Source of the DNA: Hahellaceae bacterium | Lineage (GTDB): Bacteria > Pseudomonadota > Gammaproteobacteria > Pseudomonadales > Oleiphilaceae | Direction: 5' to 3' | DNA: 64,000 bases | NCBI GenBank assembly: GCA_016716085.1 | Contig: JADJWY010000008.1 | Span: 62,001-126,000, forward strand | In this document: positions 1 to 7,521 of the stretch, in pieces | Numbering within the stretch: the stretch's first letter is position 1 | Layout: each line of letters begins with the position of its first letter | Translations under genes and position numbers: made by a program | The notes under the pieces: model-generated | The model's input: only the letters and a program-made list of their open reading frames with translations | The model's database searches: none | Told to the model about the DNA's origin: nothing

Positions 1-1456
1 TATCACCCTGAGCAGGGAGTGGTTGGCCGTCATGCTCATTTTCCTCGGGCTGGTCGTGAATTTCCGCCAAACGGTCGAGCGACAGCTGAGCATCCTGAAG
101 CGACTGGATGAAGCCCATGAAGCTGTTTATCGGGCCATTAAGCTGGCCGATGATGTACTGAATGGCCAGCATGGTGCCCAGACTTAGTTGGCCATCCAGC
201 ACCGCTTTAGCGGCGGTGAAGGTGATCAGGATGTTTTTCAGTTCGTTGATGAAGGTGCCGCCGGTCGCCTGATATTGAAACAGGGCGAGACTTTTTACCG
301 AGATTTTGAAGAGGCGCACCTGGATCCGCTCCCATTCCCAACGACGGCGACGTTCTGAGTTGTTGAGTTTGATTTCCTGCATGCCGTGGAGCAATTGCAC
401 CATACTGCTCTGATTGCCAGAGGCCTGATCAAAGCGTTTGTAATCCAGGCGTTTGCGTTGGCCCATGAAGAGCAGCACCCACGCGACATAGCACAGTGTT
501 CCGACTGCGAACAAGGTGAAAAGCGTTATCGAGAAATACGCCAGAATCGCGCCGAAAATGATCACGTTGAGTGACGAAAAAAGCACATTCAGCGTGGCGG
601 AGGACAGGAAAGACTCAATCCGGTCGTGGTCCTGTACCCGTTGCAACAAGTCCCCGATGGTTTTGCTGTCAAAGAAGGCCACCGGCAGCTTCATCAGCTT
701 AATCAGAAAATCTGAGAGCAGGGCAATGTGAATGCGTGAACCCATATGCAACAGTATCCAGCTGCGCAGAAGATCGACGGTCGTTTGTGAAAAAAACAGC
801 ATGAGCTGTGCGGCCAGAAGCAGGTAAATAAAATCCAGATCCTGCGTGTTTATTCCATAGTCGACCAGCGCCTGCGTGATGAAGGGAAAACTCACCAGAG
901 CGACAGTGCCAACACCCAGCCCCACCAGCAATTGTCCGATCAGGCTCCGGTAAGGGCGAAAGTAGCGGAGTAGGAAACGCATCCCTCTGCGTTGCGGTTG
1001 CACGGCCTCTTCTTCGTCGTCAAAGAAGCGTGGGGTGGGCTCCAGCAAAAGTAATGTGCCCTCGCTTTCCGGTTTGGCTGGATCTGCCAGCCAGCCTTGC
1101 AGAAATTCGTCGATGCGGTAACGAATTTTACCAAAGCCAGGATCGGCGACGTAAACATGCCTGGCGGTGATGCGGTAAACGACGACAAAGTGGCGCTGAC
1201 GCCAGTGGGCGATGCAGGGTAGCGGTACCTCTGTCTGTAGCGTTGAAAAGGGGACTTTAATCCCGGACGTATTGAAGCCTGCTGTTTCTGACGCTTCGGC
1301 GATGCCTCCCAGGGATACGCCGGTACTGCTGAGACTGCATTGCTCGCGTAAGCGTTCCGCAGACAGCGTTTTGCCGTGATGACGGGCGATCATGCGTAAG
1401 CAGGTAGGGCCACAATCCATTTGGTCGAGTTGTCGATAAACGGTAAATCGATCCAT
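1..1456 (-). CDS. C39-peptidase bacteriocin-type ABC exporter (partial)
   Basis: Inner-membrane exporter that should cleave a double-glycine leader and pump the peptide out. About 485 residues are visible. The N-terminal C39 peptidase domain (about 1-130) has QMDCGPTC with catalytic Cys15, a later catalytic His in RQRHFVVV and Asp in VADPG. A type-1 ABC transmembrane domain with several hydrophobic helices follows (about 155-470). The protein leaves the window just before the ATPase domain, so Walker motifs cannot be checked. The ATG at 1456 is preceded by AAGGAG and gives the canonical C39 N-terminus. It lies 12 bp downstream of the putative modifying enzyme and is probably in one operon with the precursor at 2745-2960. 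Family assignment is firm; the substrate is inferred from context. Confidence 0.9.
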   Translation of the reverse strand, partial: MDRFTVYRQLDQMDCGPTCLRMIARHHGKTLSAERLREQCSLSSTGVSLGGIAEASETAGFNTSGIKVPFSTLQTEVPLPCIAHWRQRHFVVVYRITARHVYVADPGFGKIRYRIDEFLQGWLADPAKPESEGTLLLLEPTPRFFDDEEEAVQPQRRGMRFLLRYFRPYRSLIGQLLVGLGVGTVALVSFPFITQALVDYGINTQDLDFIYLLLAAQLMLFFSQTTVDLLRSWILLHMGSRIHIALLSDFLIKLMKLPVAFFDSKTIGDLLQRVQDHDRIESFLSSATLNVLFSSLNVIIFGAILAYFSITLFTLFAVGTLCYVAWVLLFMGQRKRLDYKRFDQASGNQSSMVQLLHGMQEIKLNNSERRRRWEWERIQVRLFKISVKSLALFQYQATGGTFINELKNILITFTAAKAVLDGQLSLGTMLAIQYIIGQLNGPINSFMGFIQSLQDAQLSLDRLAEIHDQPEENEHDGQPLPAQGD

Positions 1457-1468
1457 ACGCCTGACTCC

Positions 1469-2680
1469 TTATCCCAGTGCCGCGAGAGAAGAGGTCGCGC
1501 CAGCACTGCGCAACGTGCGGGAAACCGGGTTGTCCTGCAGGAACTGGCTCCAGCTGAAGACGTAGGGCTGCTGGCTCAGATCCAGGTCCTTCAGGCTATT
1601 GGCATAGCGCGCGTAGGCGGCTTCGTAGGTCTGCAGGAAACGGGCATAGTAGAGCTGTCCTAATGGGGTGAATACCCGGGCGTGGTTCAGATTGCACAGG
1701 TCGGTGTGAAATTTGGTCAGGTAAAATGCAATGCGCCCTCGGGTCTGAAAGCGCTCACCCAGTGAAAGGCCGGGGGCGTTAAGCCGGGCATCAAGGCTGC
1801 GCAGAATCAGTGAATAGGTGAACAATCCATGAAAGGCTGAATAGACCGAACGTGTGTCCCCCACCGCGGGGACAATGGCGCGCAGCGGTGTTTCTGGCTC
1901 AATGGCGAGGGTGGCCTGTCGTTGCAGTGTCATGGCATTAAACAGAATGTGGCCGCACTGATGTGCGATATCGTCCAGAAAACTGATGCGATCAGCATCA
2001 GGCGGGACGTTCAGAAAAGCGGCACCATGGGCGCTGAGTGAGGCGAAGGAGTTAGGCGCTTCGCTGCGATAAAGTTGAATGCTTGAGGTCACCTGTCTGA
2101 TGGCGGCATAAAGCAGAGGATCCAGGTGGCGCAGGTCGAGTAAAGCGACATTTAGTTCATGGATCGGAAAACGGGTGTTTTCCTCGACGCCGGCTAAAGG
2201 CGGTTGCGGGAAGAAGTGCTCAAACACCGCTGGGATTTGCGTGTAGATGGCTAACTCATGTGCATCCAGACGCATTTCGGGCTGAAATGTGGCGAGTGCG
2301 TAGTGATTGCCCAGGCGCAGGATGCCGCGTTTCCCATCCTGAATCCATTCGCCGGAAGACATGGGGTGCTCTGTCAAAAACGTACCCAATCCCGGCAGAA
2401 ACACCCGCCCTTTGCGGTCACTCCGAACGGGGGTGCTCGAGGGGCGCTGCTCGGCTGGCAAATGTCCACAAATGAGCTGTGCCAGCGTCAGGCCAGGATC
2501 GTTCCCGGTAAACCAGGCAAAAAGTGTCGGCCTCAGAAAAGCTGTGTCATCTTCAAACGGCAGCCGTTCAAACCAATCGCGTGCAGTTTTGTAAATCAGT
2601 GTGCGCAGGTGCAGCGCGAGGAGCTGTTGACCTTCTTCCAGCGAATCCCGGATCAGATCCGCCAATGCATCGAATAGCAT
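1469..2680 (-). CDS. putative HExxH-type RiPP peptide-modifying protein
   Basis: 403-residue soluble protein with no signal peptide. Its clearest motif is DDIAHQCGH near residues 236-244, an HxxxH arrangement like that of the HEXXH-motif proteins found beside double-glycine precursors. Some of those are now known as alpha-ketoglutarate/iron-dependent peptide beta-hydroxylases. Here the usual Glu of HExxH is Gln. The gene sits between the precursor gene and the C39 exporter, starts with ATG after AGGAGG and ends 12 bp before the exporter. The inferred role is modification of the precursor core. Family placement rests on the motif, length and context, not on a search, and the reaction is unknown. 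The large remainder, including an ExPLRAIVPAVGDTRSVYSAFHG block, matches nothing else I recognise. Confidence 0.6.
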   Translation of the reverse strand: MLFDALADLIRDSLEEGQQLLALHLRTLIYKTARDWFERLPFEDDTAFLRPTLFAWFTGNDPGLTLAQLICGHLPAEQRPSSTPVRSDRKGRVFLPGLGTFLTEHPMSSGEWIQDGKRGILRLGNHYALATFQPEMRLDAHELAIYTQIPAVFEHFFPQPPLAGVEENTRFPIHELNVALLDLRHLDPLLYAAIRQVTSSIQLYRSEAPNSFASLSAHGAAFLNVPPDADRISFLDDIAHQCGHILFNAMTLQRQATLAIEPETPLRAIVPAVGDTRSVYSAFHGLFTYSLILRSLDARLNAPGLSLGERFQTRGRIAFYLTKFHTDLCNLNHARVFTPLGQLYYARFLQTYEAAYARYANSLKDLDLSQQPYVFSWSQFLQDNPVSRTLRSAGATSSLAALG

Positions 2681-2704
2681 GGGAGCCTCCTGTGGTTATT
2701 GAGA

Positions 2705-2724
2705 GGAGGGGCCTGAGCCCCTCC
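2705..2724 (-). promoter_or_regulatory. stem-loop between precursor and modifying-enzyme genes
   Basis: Perfect 8-bp GC-rich stem (GGAGGGGC/GCCCCTCC) with a 4-nt loop, 20 bp after the precursor stop and 24 bp before the next start. There is no strong T-run after it. It is better read as a leaky terminator or 3' mRNA stabiliser that gives more precursor than enzyme message than as a full stop. This arrangement is common in bacteriocin operons; the role here is inferred. Confidence 0.55.
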
Positions 2725-2744
2725 AGGGTAATAACCCGGTTCGA

Positions 2745-2960
2745 TCAGAAGCCGACCGTACGGAAGGCGCTCACGTTAAGCGAGCTGATCTGAGCAAGGC
2801 TGCCAATCGAAGCGAGCTTCATACCGCCGCCGCCAGTGTGGCAGCCTGACAAGGTGCCGCCGGTAATGGCATTGATGGCATCATCCTGTTGGATATGTGC
2901 AGCTGAGGCTTTGAACTCAGCGATGGACTTGGGTGCGGATTTTTTTGCAAACAGTTTCAT
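2745..2960 (-). CDS. double-glycine leader RiPP/bacteriocin precursor peptide
   Basis: 71-residue peptide. The leader (1-35) is charged and helical-looking and ends in DDAINAITGG, with Ile at -4 and -7 from the cleavage point, as in double-glycine leaders cut by C39 peptidases. The predicted 36-residue core begins TLSGCHTGGGG and ends AFRTVGF. It is rich in Ser and Gly, with one Cys and one His, so a multi-ring lanthipeptide is unlikely. ATG follows AGGAGA at a good distance. It is the first gene of the set with the HxxxH protein and exporter. The core sequence matches no bacteriocin I know. Product activity (antimicrobial, signal or other) cannot be told from sequence. Confidence 0.75.
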   Translation of the reverse strand: MKLFAKKSAPKSIAEFKASAAHIQQDDAINAITGGTLSGCHTGGGGMKLASIGSLAQISSLNVSAFRTVGF

Positions 2961-3062
2961 ATCGGTTCTCCTAAGCTCGGGGGCTTGTTATGTATGAGTG
3001 CTGCAGTGACCCTTGCCGCGGTGGGTTTGGGAGCCTGCAAGACCTATGTTAGGAAAACACGA

Positions 3063-3093
3063 CCGGCAGGGATGCGGTAAAATCCGCTGCCGG
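3063..3093 (-). terminator. possible terminator after the methyltransferase gene
   Basis: Bulged inverted repeat with outer arms CCGGCA/TGCCGG and inner arms GCGG/CCGC around a TAAAAT loop. On the minus strand it is followed by TCGTGTTTTCC. It lies between the methyltransferase stop and the precursor gene, so it may separate the two transcription units. The T-tail is weak. Confidence 0.35.
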
Positions 3094-3133
3094 AATGTGA
3101 AAAAATACCACCTGCGGTAAGGAGCCCCCGTGC

Positions 3134-3790
3134 CTATTTTTCGTGGATGGGGGTTGCCAGAAAGAGTTCAGATGGAAAACCCATCTGCGTCAGATAATGT
3201 TGTCGATCTATTTGGAAACCTGCCTGCCCTAGCGCCGCAGTCAGCGTGATGCCGCGGCAGCCCCCCATAAAGCGTGGGTTGAGGCGGTAGACCCATTCAT
3301 AAAACCGATGGCTGCGTTTTTGGCCCAGAGCCATATTGGTCAGAACCAGTCGGCCCCTGGGTTTAAGCACCCGTTTAAACTCGCGGAGAACCGGCACAAA
3401 ACGATCTTCCGGCAGCAAATCGAACAAGTAGTTATTCACGACCAGATCAAAGTGATGATCCGGAAAATTCAGGTGCTCGGCGTTACCCACCTGCAAGCTG
3501 ACGTTCTGGCGTTGATTGCGCTCCATGCGGGCTTGAGCGCGTTTCAGCATCGAGGGCGTCAGGTCGATCCCTGCCGTTTGACCATCCGGGTTACGCCGTG
3601 CGATTTCATCGAGCGTCAGTCCGGTACCGACGGCGACTTCAAGAATCTGCTCGCCATTTTGAATGGCGGCAAAGTGTATCGCGTGTTGGCGCGCGCGACG
3701 CTCGGTCAGTGCAGCCCACAGGTCATAAACAGGGGCGTTAAGGGTGTAAGTCTGAATGATCTCGTCTGATTTCAATCGTATGGCTTGCAT
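3134..3790 (-). CDS. class I SAM-dependent methyltransferase (UbiE-like)
   Basis: 218 residues with the Rossmann SAM-binding motif I as EVAVGTGLTL near residues 51-60, an acidic loop at GIDLTPSML and the post-motif region FDLVVNNYLFDLLPED. The fold is that of UbiE/phosphatidylethanolamine N-methyltransferase-like enzymes. It has a single Cys, so it lacks the cysteine set of arsenite methyltransferases despite its ArsR neighbour. It is 64 bp downstream of the arsR-type gene on the same strand and is probably controlled by it. Substrate unknown: a lipid head group, a small molecule, or less likely the nearby peptide. Confidence 0.8.
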   Translation of the reverse strand: MQAIRLKSDEIIQTYTLNAPVYDLWAALTERRARQHAIHFAAIQNGEQILEVAVGTGLTLDEIARRNPDGQTAGIDLTPSMLKRAQARMERNQRQNVSLQVGNAEHLNFPDHHFDLVVNNYLFDLLPEDRFVPVLREFKRVLKPRGRLVLTNMALGQKRSHRFYEWVYRLNPRFMGGCRGITLTAALGQAGFQIDRQHYLTQMGFPSELFLATPIHEK

Positions 3791-3854
3791 GGTATCTCCA
3801 TTATATCTAATTATGGCAAAAAGACGATATGATGAATAAAAAACATTCGCATGC

Positions 3855-4148
3855 TCAGCAGCAGCGCTTCAGAAAGTGACTGAGGGACTCCAGCGTCTCC
3901 ACAATTGTAGAACGATTTGGCAGGTAAAAGACTTCCTTGCCGCGTCGATCTGCAATGAGAACACCTGCGCGCCGCAGAATGGCGAGGTGTTCGGAGCAGG
4001 TGGATTGCCCCAGTCCAACCTCATCGGCAATTTCGTTTACCGTGCGTTCGCGGCCGTCCAGAAAGGACATCATGATTTTCATCCGCGATTCGCTACCCAG
4101 TGCCTTAACGAATTCGCAAAGCGGCTTAATATCATTGATCGCGTGCAT
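3855..4148 (-). CDS. ArsR-family winged-helix transcriptional regulator
   Basis: 97-residue HTH_5 protein. The recognition region reads TVNEIADEVGLGQSTCSEHLAIL, followed by the wing ADRRGKEVFYLP. Cys occurs in the recognition helix and as a terminal CC pair, which could sense metal or redox state, but no complete ELCVCDL metal site is present. ArsR proteins act as dimeric repressors released by a ligand. An inverted repeat directly upstream (4170-4189) is a likely self-operator. The gene probably forms an operon with the methyltransferase. The inducer is unknown. Confidence 0.85.
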   Translation of the reverse strand: MHAINDIKPLCEFVKALGSESRMKIMMSFLDGRERTVNEIADEVGLGQSTCSEHLAILRRAGVLIADRRGKEVFYLPNRSTIVETLESLSHFLKRCC

Positions 4149-4169
4149 GTGATCGCCTAATAGTTAAAC

Positions 4170-4189
4170 ATATCGTTAAGTGGCGATAT
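4170..4189. promoter_or_regulatory. candidate ArsR-family operator
   Basis: Inverted repeat ATATCG-8 bp-CGATAT, ending 22 bp upstream of the regulator's start. The half-site CGATAT recurs at 3825-3830 between the regulator and the methyltransferase. Spacing and position fit ArsR-family dimers. No binding evidence is available. Confidence 0.45.
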
Positions 4190-4369
4190 TATGGTGTTGC
4201 TGATCAATTGTCAACAAATATGAAAGAAAGTGAAAGTGTGACAGGTCTCTCGTTACGCGATCAATTCAGAATGCGTCATCAGTTTATACAAGTGTGCAGG
4301 ATGTCATCAGTTTTAGACTGCGCCTGCACTGTATTGCTCCGATCAAAAATAACGTCAAAGGAAACCGTA

Positions 4370-5329
4370 ATGAAAAAAACAATTTTCAATGCTGCACTTG
4401 TCACCGCTTTAACCGCCACTACCGGCATGGCCCAGGCGGGTCTAGTAGATAGCCTGCTGAAGCCGGCTCAGACCGCGAACCCCATCATGCTGGTTCCGGG
4501 TATCTTTGCGTTTGATACCATTGCCAGTGTGGATTACTGGTATCAGATTCCCTCTGCGCTCGAGAATAAAGGCGCGAGTGTCTACGTCGCCAAAATCAAT
4601 GCCTTCGACAGCTCCGCCATGCGTGGTGAAGCCCTGATTGCTCAACTGGAAGAAATCAAAGCCGCCTCTAAAGGCAAAATCAAGAAGTTCAATTTGATGG
4701 GGCACAGCCAGGGCGGTATGACGTCGCGTTATGTTATGAACGTGCGTCCTGACCTCGTCGCATCAGTCACCACCATGCACACGCCGCACAGCGGCTCCCC
4801 CTTGGCCGATCTGGTTTCAGGGGCTGCCCCTGAAGGCACGGTGATCGGTGATGGGTTTGAGATGTTCGCAAATGCGGTGGGCGATCTGGTAAACCTGATG
4901 TCCAACAACAAGCGCGATAAATCAGACGTTTATGCGATGCTTTCGGAATTCGATGCGGCGGGTGCTGCGAAATTTAACAGCACCTATCCGGCCGGTATGC
5001 CCTCCACGCCTTGTGGCAATGGTGCTGACAAGGTCACCATCAATGGCAATAACGTGCGCCTGTATTCCTGGGGCGGCACCGGCTTGCTGACCACAGGTGT
5101 TGATATTTCCGATGCATTGTTTGCGCTGACCTCGGTGGCGTTCAAGGAAAAGAATGACGGTGTCACCGGCCAGTGTGCGAGCCACTTTGGACAGGTTCTG
5201 CGAGATGATTACAACATGAACCACATTGACCTGAACAACCATGTACTGGGCCTGGTGTCCTTGTTTGAAACCAACCCCAAAACTCTGTTCGTTAACCATG
5301 CGATTCGTCTGAAGAAAGAAGGTTTATAA
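4370..5329 (+). CDS. secreted triacylglycerol lipase (family I, foldase-dependent)
   Basis: 319-residue secreted alpha/beta hydrolase of the Pseudomonas/Vibrio foldase-dependent lipase family. A Sec signal peptide (MKKTIFNAALVTALTATTG...AQA) is followed by the oxyanion region IMLVPGIFAFDT, the nucleophile elbow GHSQGG with Ser113, the acid in EKNDGVTG and the His in NNHVLGL. Two Cys (STPCG and GQCAS) match the single disulfide of this family. ATG at 4370 was chosen over upstream in-frame starts because it begins the signal peptide and follows AAGGAAACC. Its dedicated chaperone lies downstream. It hydrolyses long-chain triglycerides outside the cell after type II secretion. Confidence 0.92.
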   Translation: MKKTIFNAALVTALTATTGMAQAGLVDSLLKPAQTANPIMLVPGIFAFDTIASVDYWYQIPSALENKGASVYVAKINAFDSSAMRGEALIAQLEEIKAASKGKIKKFNLMGHSQGGMTSRYVMNVRPDLVASVTTMHTPHSGSPLADLVSGAAPEGTVIGDGFEMFANAVGDLVNLMSNNKRDKSDVYAMLSEFDAAGAAKFNSTYPAGMPSTPCGNGADKVTINGNNVRLYSWGGTGLLTTGVDISDALFALTSVAFKEKNDGVTGQCASHFGQVLRDDYNMNHIDLNNHVLGLVSLFETNPKTLFVNHAIRLKKEGL

Positions 5330-5346
5330 CCCTTGAGTCCTAGCTT

Positions 5347-5397
5347 CCGGCCGCCTCTCCCATATTCAGGTCGTTATGGGATGCTGCCGGCTTTTTT
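5347..5397 (+). terminator. terminator-like hairpin between lipase and foldase genes
   Basis: Stem built from CCGGC/GCCGG outer and TCCCAT/ATGGGA inner pairs, followed directly by CTTTTTTGTTT. It lies 17 bp after the lipase stop and before the foldase start at 5427. It looks like an intrinsic terminator that is read through in part, giving more lipase than foldase. The sequence is seen; the ratio effect is inferred. Confidence 0.65.
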
Positions 5398-5426
5398 GTT
5401 TGGCCGGAGAACACGAGGAGTCAATC

Positions 5427-6506
5427 ATGGGCCTGCTCAAGCATCGTTTATTTATCGTCGGTCTCACCCTGGGCCTTGTGTTAATCGGCAGTGGAGCCTA
5501 CCTCAACTCACGTTCCATTGACGGAGACGCCCCGCAGGAGGCCTCCCATCCTGAATCCGCTCCTTCTGAGGCGGTTCCGCCTTCGGAGCAAGCCCGTCGC
5601 ATTAACCAGACTGTTTATCAACAGCAGGATACCTTGCCTTCTGTTGCGGCCTCTTCTGAGCCCAGTGGGACACTGAGTACGTTGTCGCACGGCATCAAAC
5701 TTGAGGTCGACGCGGTAGGCAACCTGGTTGTGAACAGTTTGGTAAAGGACTTTTTCGAGTTCTATTTGAGTAGCCTGGGGGAGATTGAGCTACCTGAGTT
5801 ACTGGCCCGCATTCAGCTGGATCTCAGGACTCAGCTACCGGATCAGGCCTATCAGCAAGCCTGCGATATTCTCAAAAACTACGTCGATTATAAAATCGAT
5901 CTGGCTGAACTGGATGCGCAGCCTGGACCGGACTGGAGCGTATTGAATGACAAAGAGCGCCAGCTGGCTCAGCTGGAAGCCCTGCGTCAGCAGCGAAGCG
6001 CGCTGGCGGCTTTGCGTGAGCGCTATTTTACGGCCGATCAGAACCTGGCCTTCTTTGGTGAGGAAGATGCCTACGATGCCTATATGCTGGAGCGTCTGAC
6101 ACTCAACAGTCGCGAGGATCTGAGCGGAGACGCGCGTGAACAGGCCCTGGCTGCGCTCGAAAAGAGCTTGCCGGAGGATGTGCAGGCGCAGCGACGTCGT
6201 GTGACTTTGCCGGGCGATGTCTATGATAGGGCACGCACAATGCAGGCGAAGGGCGCAAGTGACACGGAAATATTTGAAATGAGGCGTGAAACGCTCGGTG
6301 AGGATGCGGCACAAGCCCTGGCGGAGTTGGATCAGCAACGTAAACAGTGGCGGCAGCGCCTGGATGATTATGTGCGCGAGCGCAATGCGATTCGTGATTC
6401 GGGTATGAGTGAGGCGGATCAGGCGCATGCCATTGCCTCATTGATCGATCAGCGGTTTCAGGAGGGCGAGCGGCTGCGGGTCAAGGCCTTGGATGCGAGC
6501 TTGTAA
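5427..6506 (+). CDS. lifO: lipase-specific foldase (LifO/LipB)
   Basis: 359-residue inner-membrane-anchored steric chaperone that folds the lipase in the periplasm before secretion. An N-terminal membrane helix (HRLFIVGLTLGLVLIGSGAYL) is followed by a Ser/Pro/Glu-rich linker and long helical, Gln- and Glu-rich repeats. The family signature RxxFDYYLSALGE appears here as KDFFEFYLSSLGE, with conservative Lys and Glu changes. ATG at 5427 follows GAGGAG and starts the membrane anchor; an upstream in-frame ATG (5376) falls inside the hairpin region. It is adjacent to and co-oriented with its client lipase. Confidence 0.9.
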   Translation: MGLLKHRLFIVGLTLGLVLIGSGAYLNSRSIDGDAPQEASHPESAPSEAVPPSEQARRINQTVYQQQDTLPSVAASSEPSGTLSTLSHGIKLEVDAVGNLVVNSLVKDFFEFYLSSLGEIELPELLARIQLDLRTQLPDQAYQQACDILKNYVDYKIDLAELDAQPGPDWSVLNDKERQLAQLEALRQQRSALAALRERYFTADQNLAFFGEEDAYDAYMLERLTLNSREDLSGDAREQALAALEKSLPEDVQAQRRRVTLPGDVYDRARTMQAKGASDTEIFEMRRETLGEDAAQALAELDQQRKQWRQRLDDYVRERNAIRDSGMSEADQAHAIASLIDQRFQEGERLRVKALDASL

Positions 6507-6568
6507 GGATAGTCCCGTGAGGGATCGCCTGAATAGACACCCCGAAGATGAGTCGATATGATGAGGAG

Positions 6569-6592
6569 CCCTCCAGTGGCGGAGGGTTTTTT
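6569..6592 (+). terminator. rho-independent terminator after lifO
   Basis: CCCTCC-AGTGGC-GGAGGG stem-loop followed by six T residues, 62 bp after the foldase stop. It is the cleanest intrinsic terminator in the window and ends the lipase-foldase transcript. Confidence 0.85.
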
Positions 6593-6628
6593 CTTGGCAC
6601 ATAGGCATGATCGGGGTGATGTGAACAC

Positions 6629-7456
6629 ATGGAATGGCTGTTGATTTTAAAGGCAATCGTGATGGGCTTGGTCGAAGGGGTGACGGAGTTCCTGCCGATC
6701 TCCAGTACGGGCCATCTCATTATTCTGGGCGACGTAATGAACTTTCTCGATAAAAGTCGCCGGGACGTTTTTGAAGTTGCCATACAGTTGGGCGCGATTC
6801 TGGCAATATGTTGGGAATATCGGGCCCGCCTGATCAGTGTTGTACAACGCTTGCCATCAGATCCCAAGGCGCGAGGCTTCGTGCTTAACCTCTTGATTGC
6901 TTTCATGCCGGCTGCGGTGATGGGGGTGATTTTTATTTCGGCCATCAAGTCGCTGTTGTTTTATCCGATTCCCGTTGCGTGTGCATTAGTGGTGGGTGGA
7001 TTCCTGATTTTGTGGCTGGAAAAGCGTGAGCATGTGATCCGCGTGCACTCCGTCGATGATATGACGCCTTTGGATGCCTTCAAAATTGGCTGCGCGCAAT
7101 GTTTGGCCCTGATTCCCGGAACCTCGCGATCGGGGGCGACGATTATGGGCGGTTTATTCTTTGGTTTTTCGCGTACCACTGCGGCGGAATTTTCGTTTTT
7201 TCTCGCTATCCCGACCATGTTTGCTGCAACCTTTTACGACATCCTGAAACATCGGGAATTGTTTGAGCCTTCGGATTTTGGTCTCATGGCCATTGGCTTT
7301 GTCTCCGCATTCATCTCAGCTCTGCTGGTTGTCCGCGCGTTGATGAAATTTATCGCCAATCACAGTTTCATTGTCTTTGCGTTCTATCGAATCGCTCTGG
7401 GCCTCTTGTTACTGGGTCTGTCTTTTTCAGGTATCGTCAATTTTTCCGCAGCTTAG
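6629..7456 (+). CDS. uppP: undecaprenyl-diphosphate phosphatase UppP/BacA
   Basis: 275-residue polytopic inner-membrane enzyme that dephosphorylates undecaprenyl pyrophosphate so the lipid carrier can be reused for peptidoglycan and other envelope polymers. The catalytic motifs are EGVTEFLPISSTGH near residues 17-30 and PGTSRSG near residues 162-168. Eight or so hydrophobic helices fit the family, and the length is standard. It appears monocistronic, between the lifO terminator and an unrelated binding protein. Confidence 0.95.
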   Translation: MEWLLILKAIVMGLVEGVTEFLPISSTGHLIILGDVMNFLDKSRRDVFEVAIQLGAILAICWEYRARLISVVQRLPSDPKARGFVLNLLIAFMPAAVMGVIFISAIKSLLFYPIPVACALVVGGFLILWLEKREHVIRVHSVDDMTPLDAFKIGCAQCLALIPGTSRSGATIMGGLFFGFSRTTAAEFSFFLAIPTMFAATFYDILKHRELFEPSDFGLMAIGFVSAFISALLVVRALMKFIANHSFIVFAFYRIALGLLLLGLSFSGIVNFSAA

Positions 7457-7465
7457 TCTGACCCG

Positions 7466-7515
7466 GCTCGCCTTTTCTTCTATCCTTGCGTTAACGGTAT
7501 AAGAAATGGGCGAGC
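7466..7515. repeat. imperfect inverted repeat upstream of a binding-protein gene
   Basis: Arms beginning GCTCGCC (7466) and ending GGCGAGC (7515), with further pairing TTCTT/AAGAA and a short loop. It fills the gap between uppP and the next gene and ends 6 bp before the TTG start. It could be a weak terminator for uppP or a 5' leader structure that masks the start; the function is unknown. Confidence 0.4.
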
Positions 7516-7521
7516 GTTTCA

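Noticed and set aside
3134..4148. ArsR plus methyltransferase as an arsenic resistance unit
   Set aside because: The methyltransferase lacks the conserved cysteines of arsenite methyltransferases and the regulator lacks the ELCVCDL metal motif.
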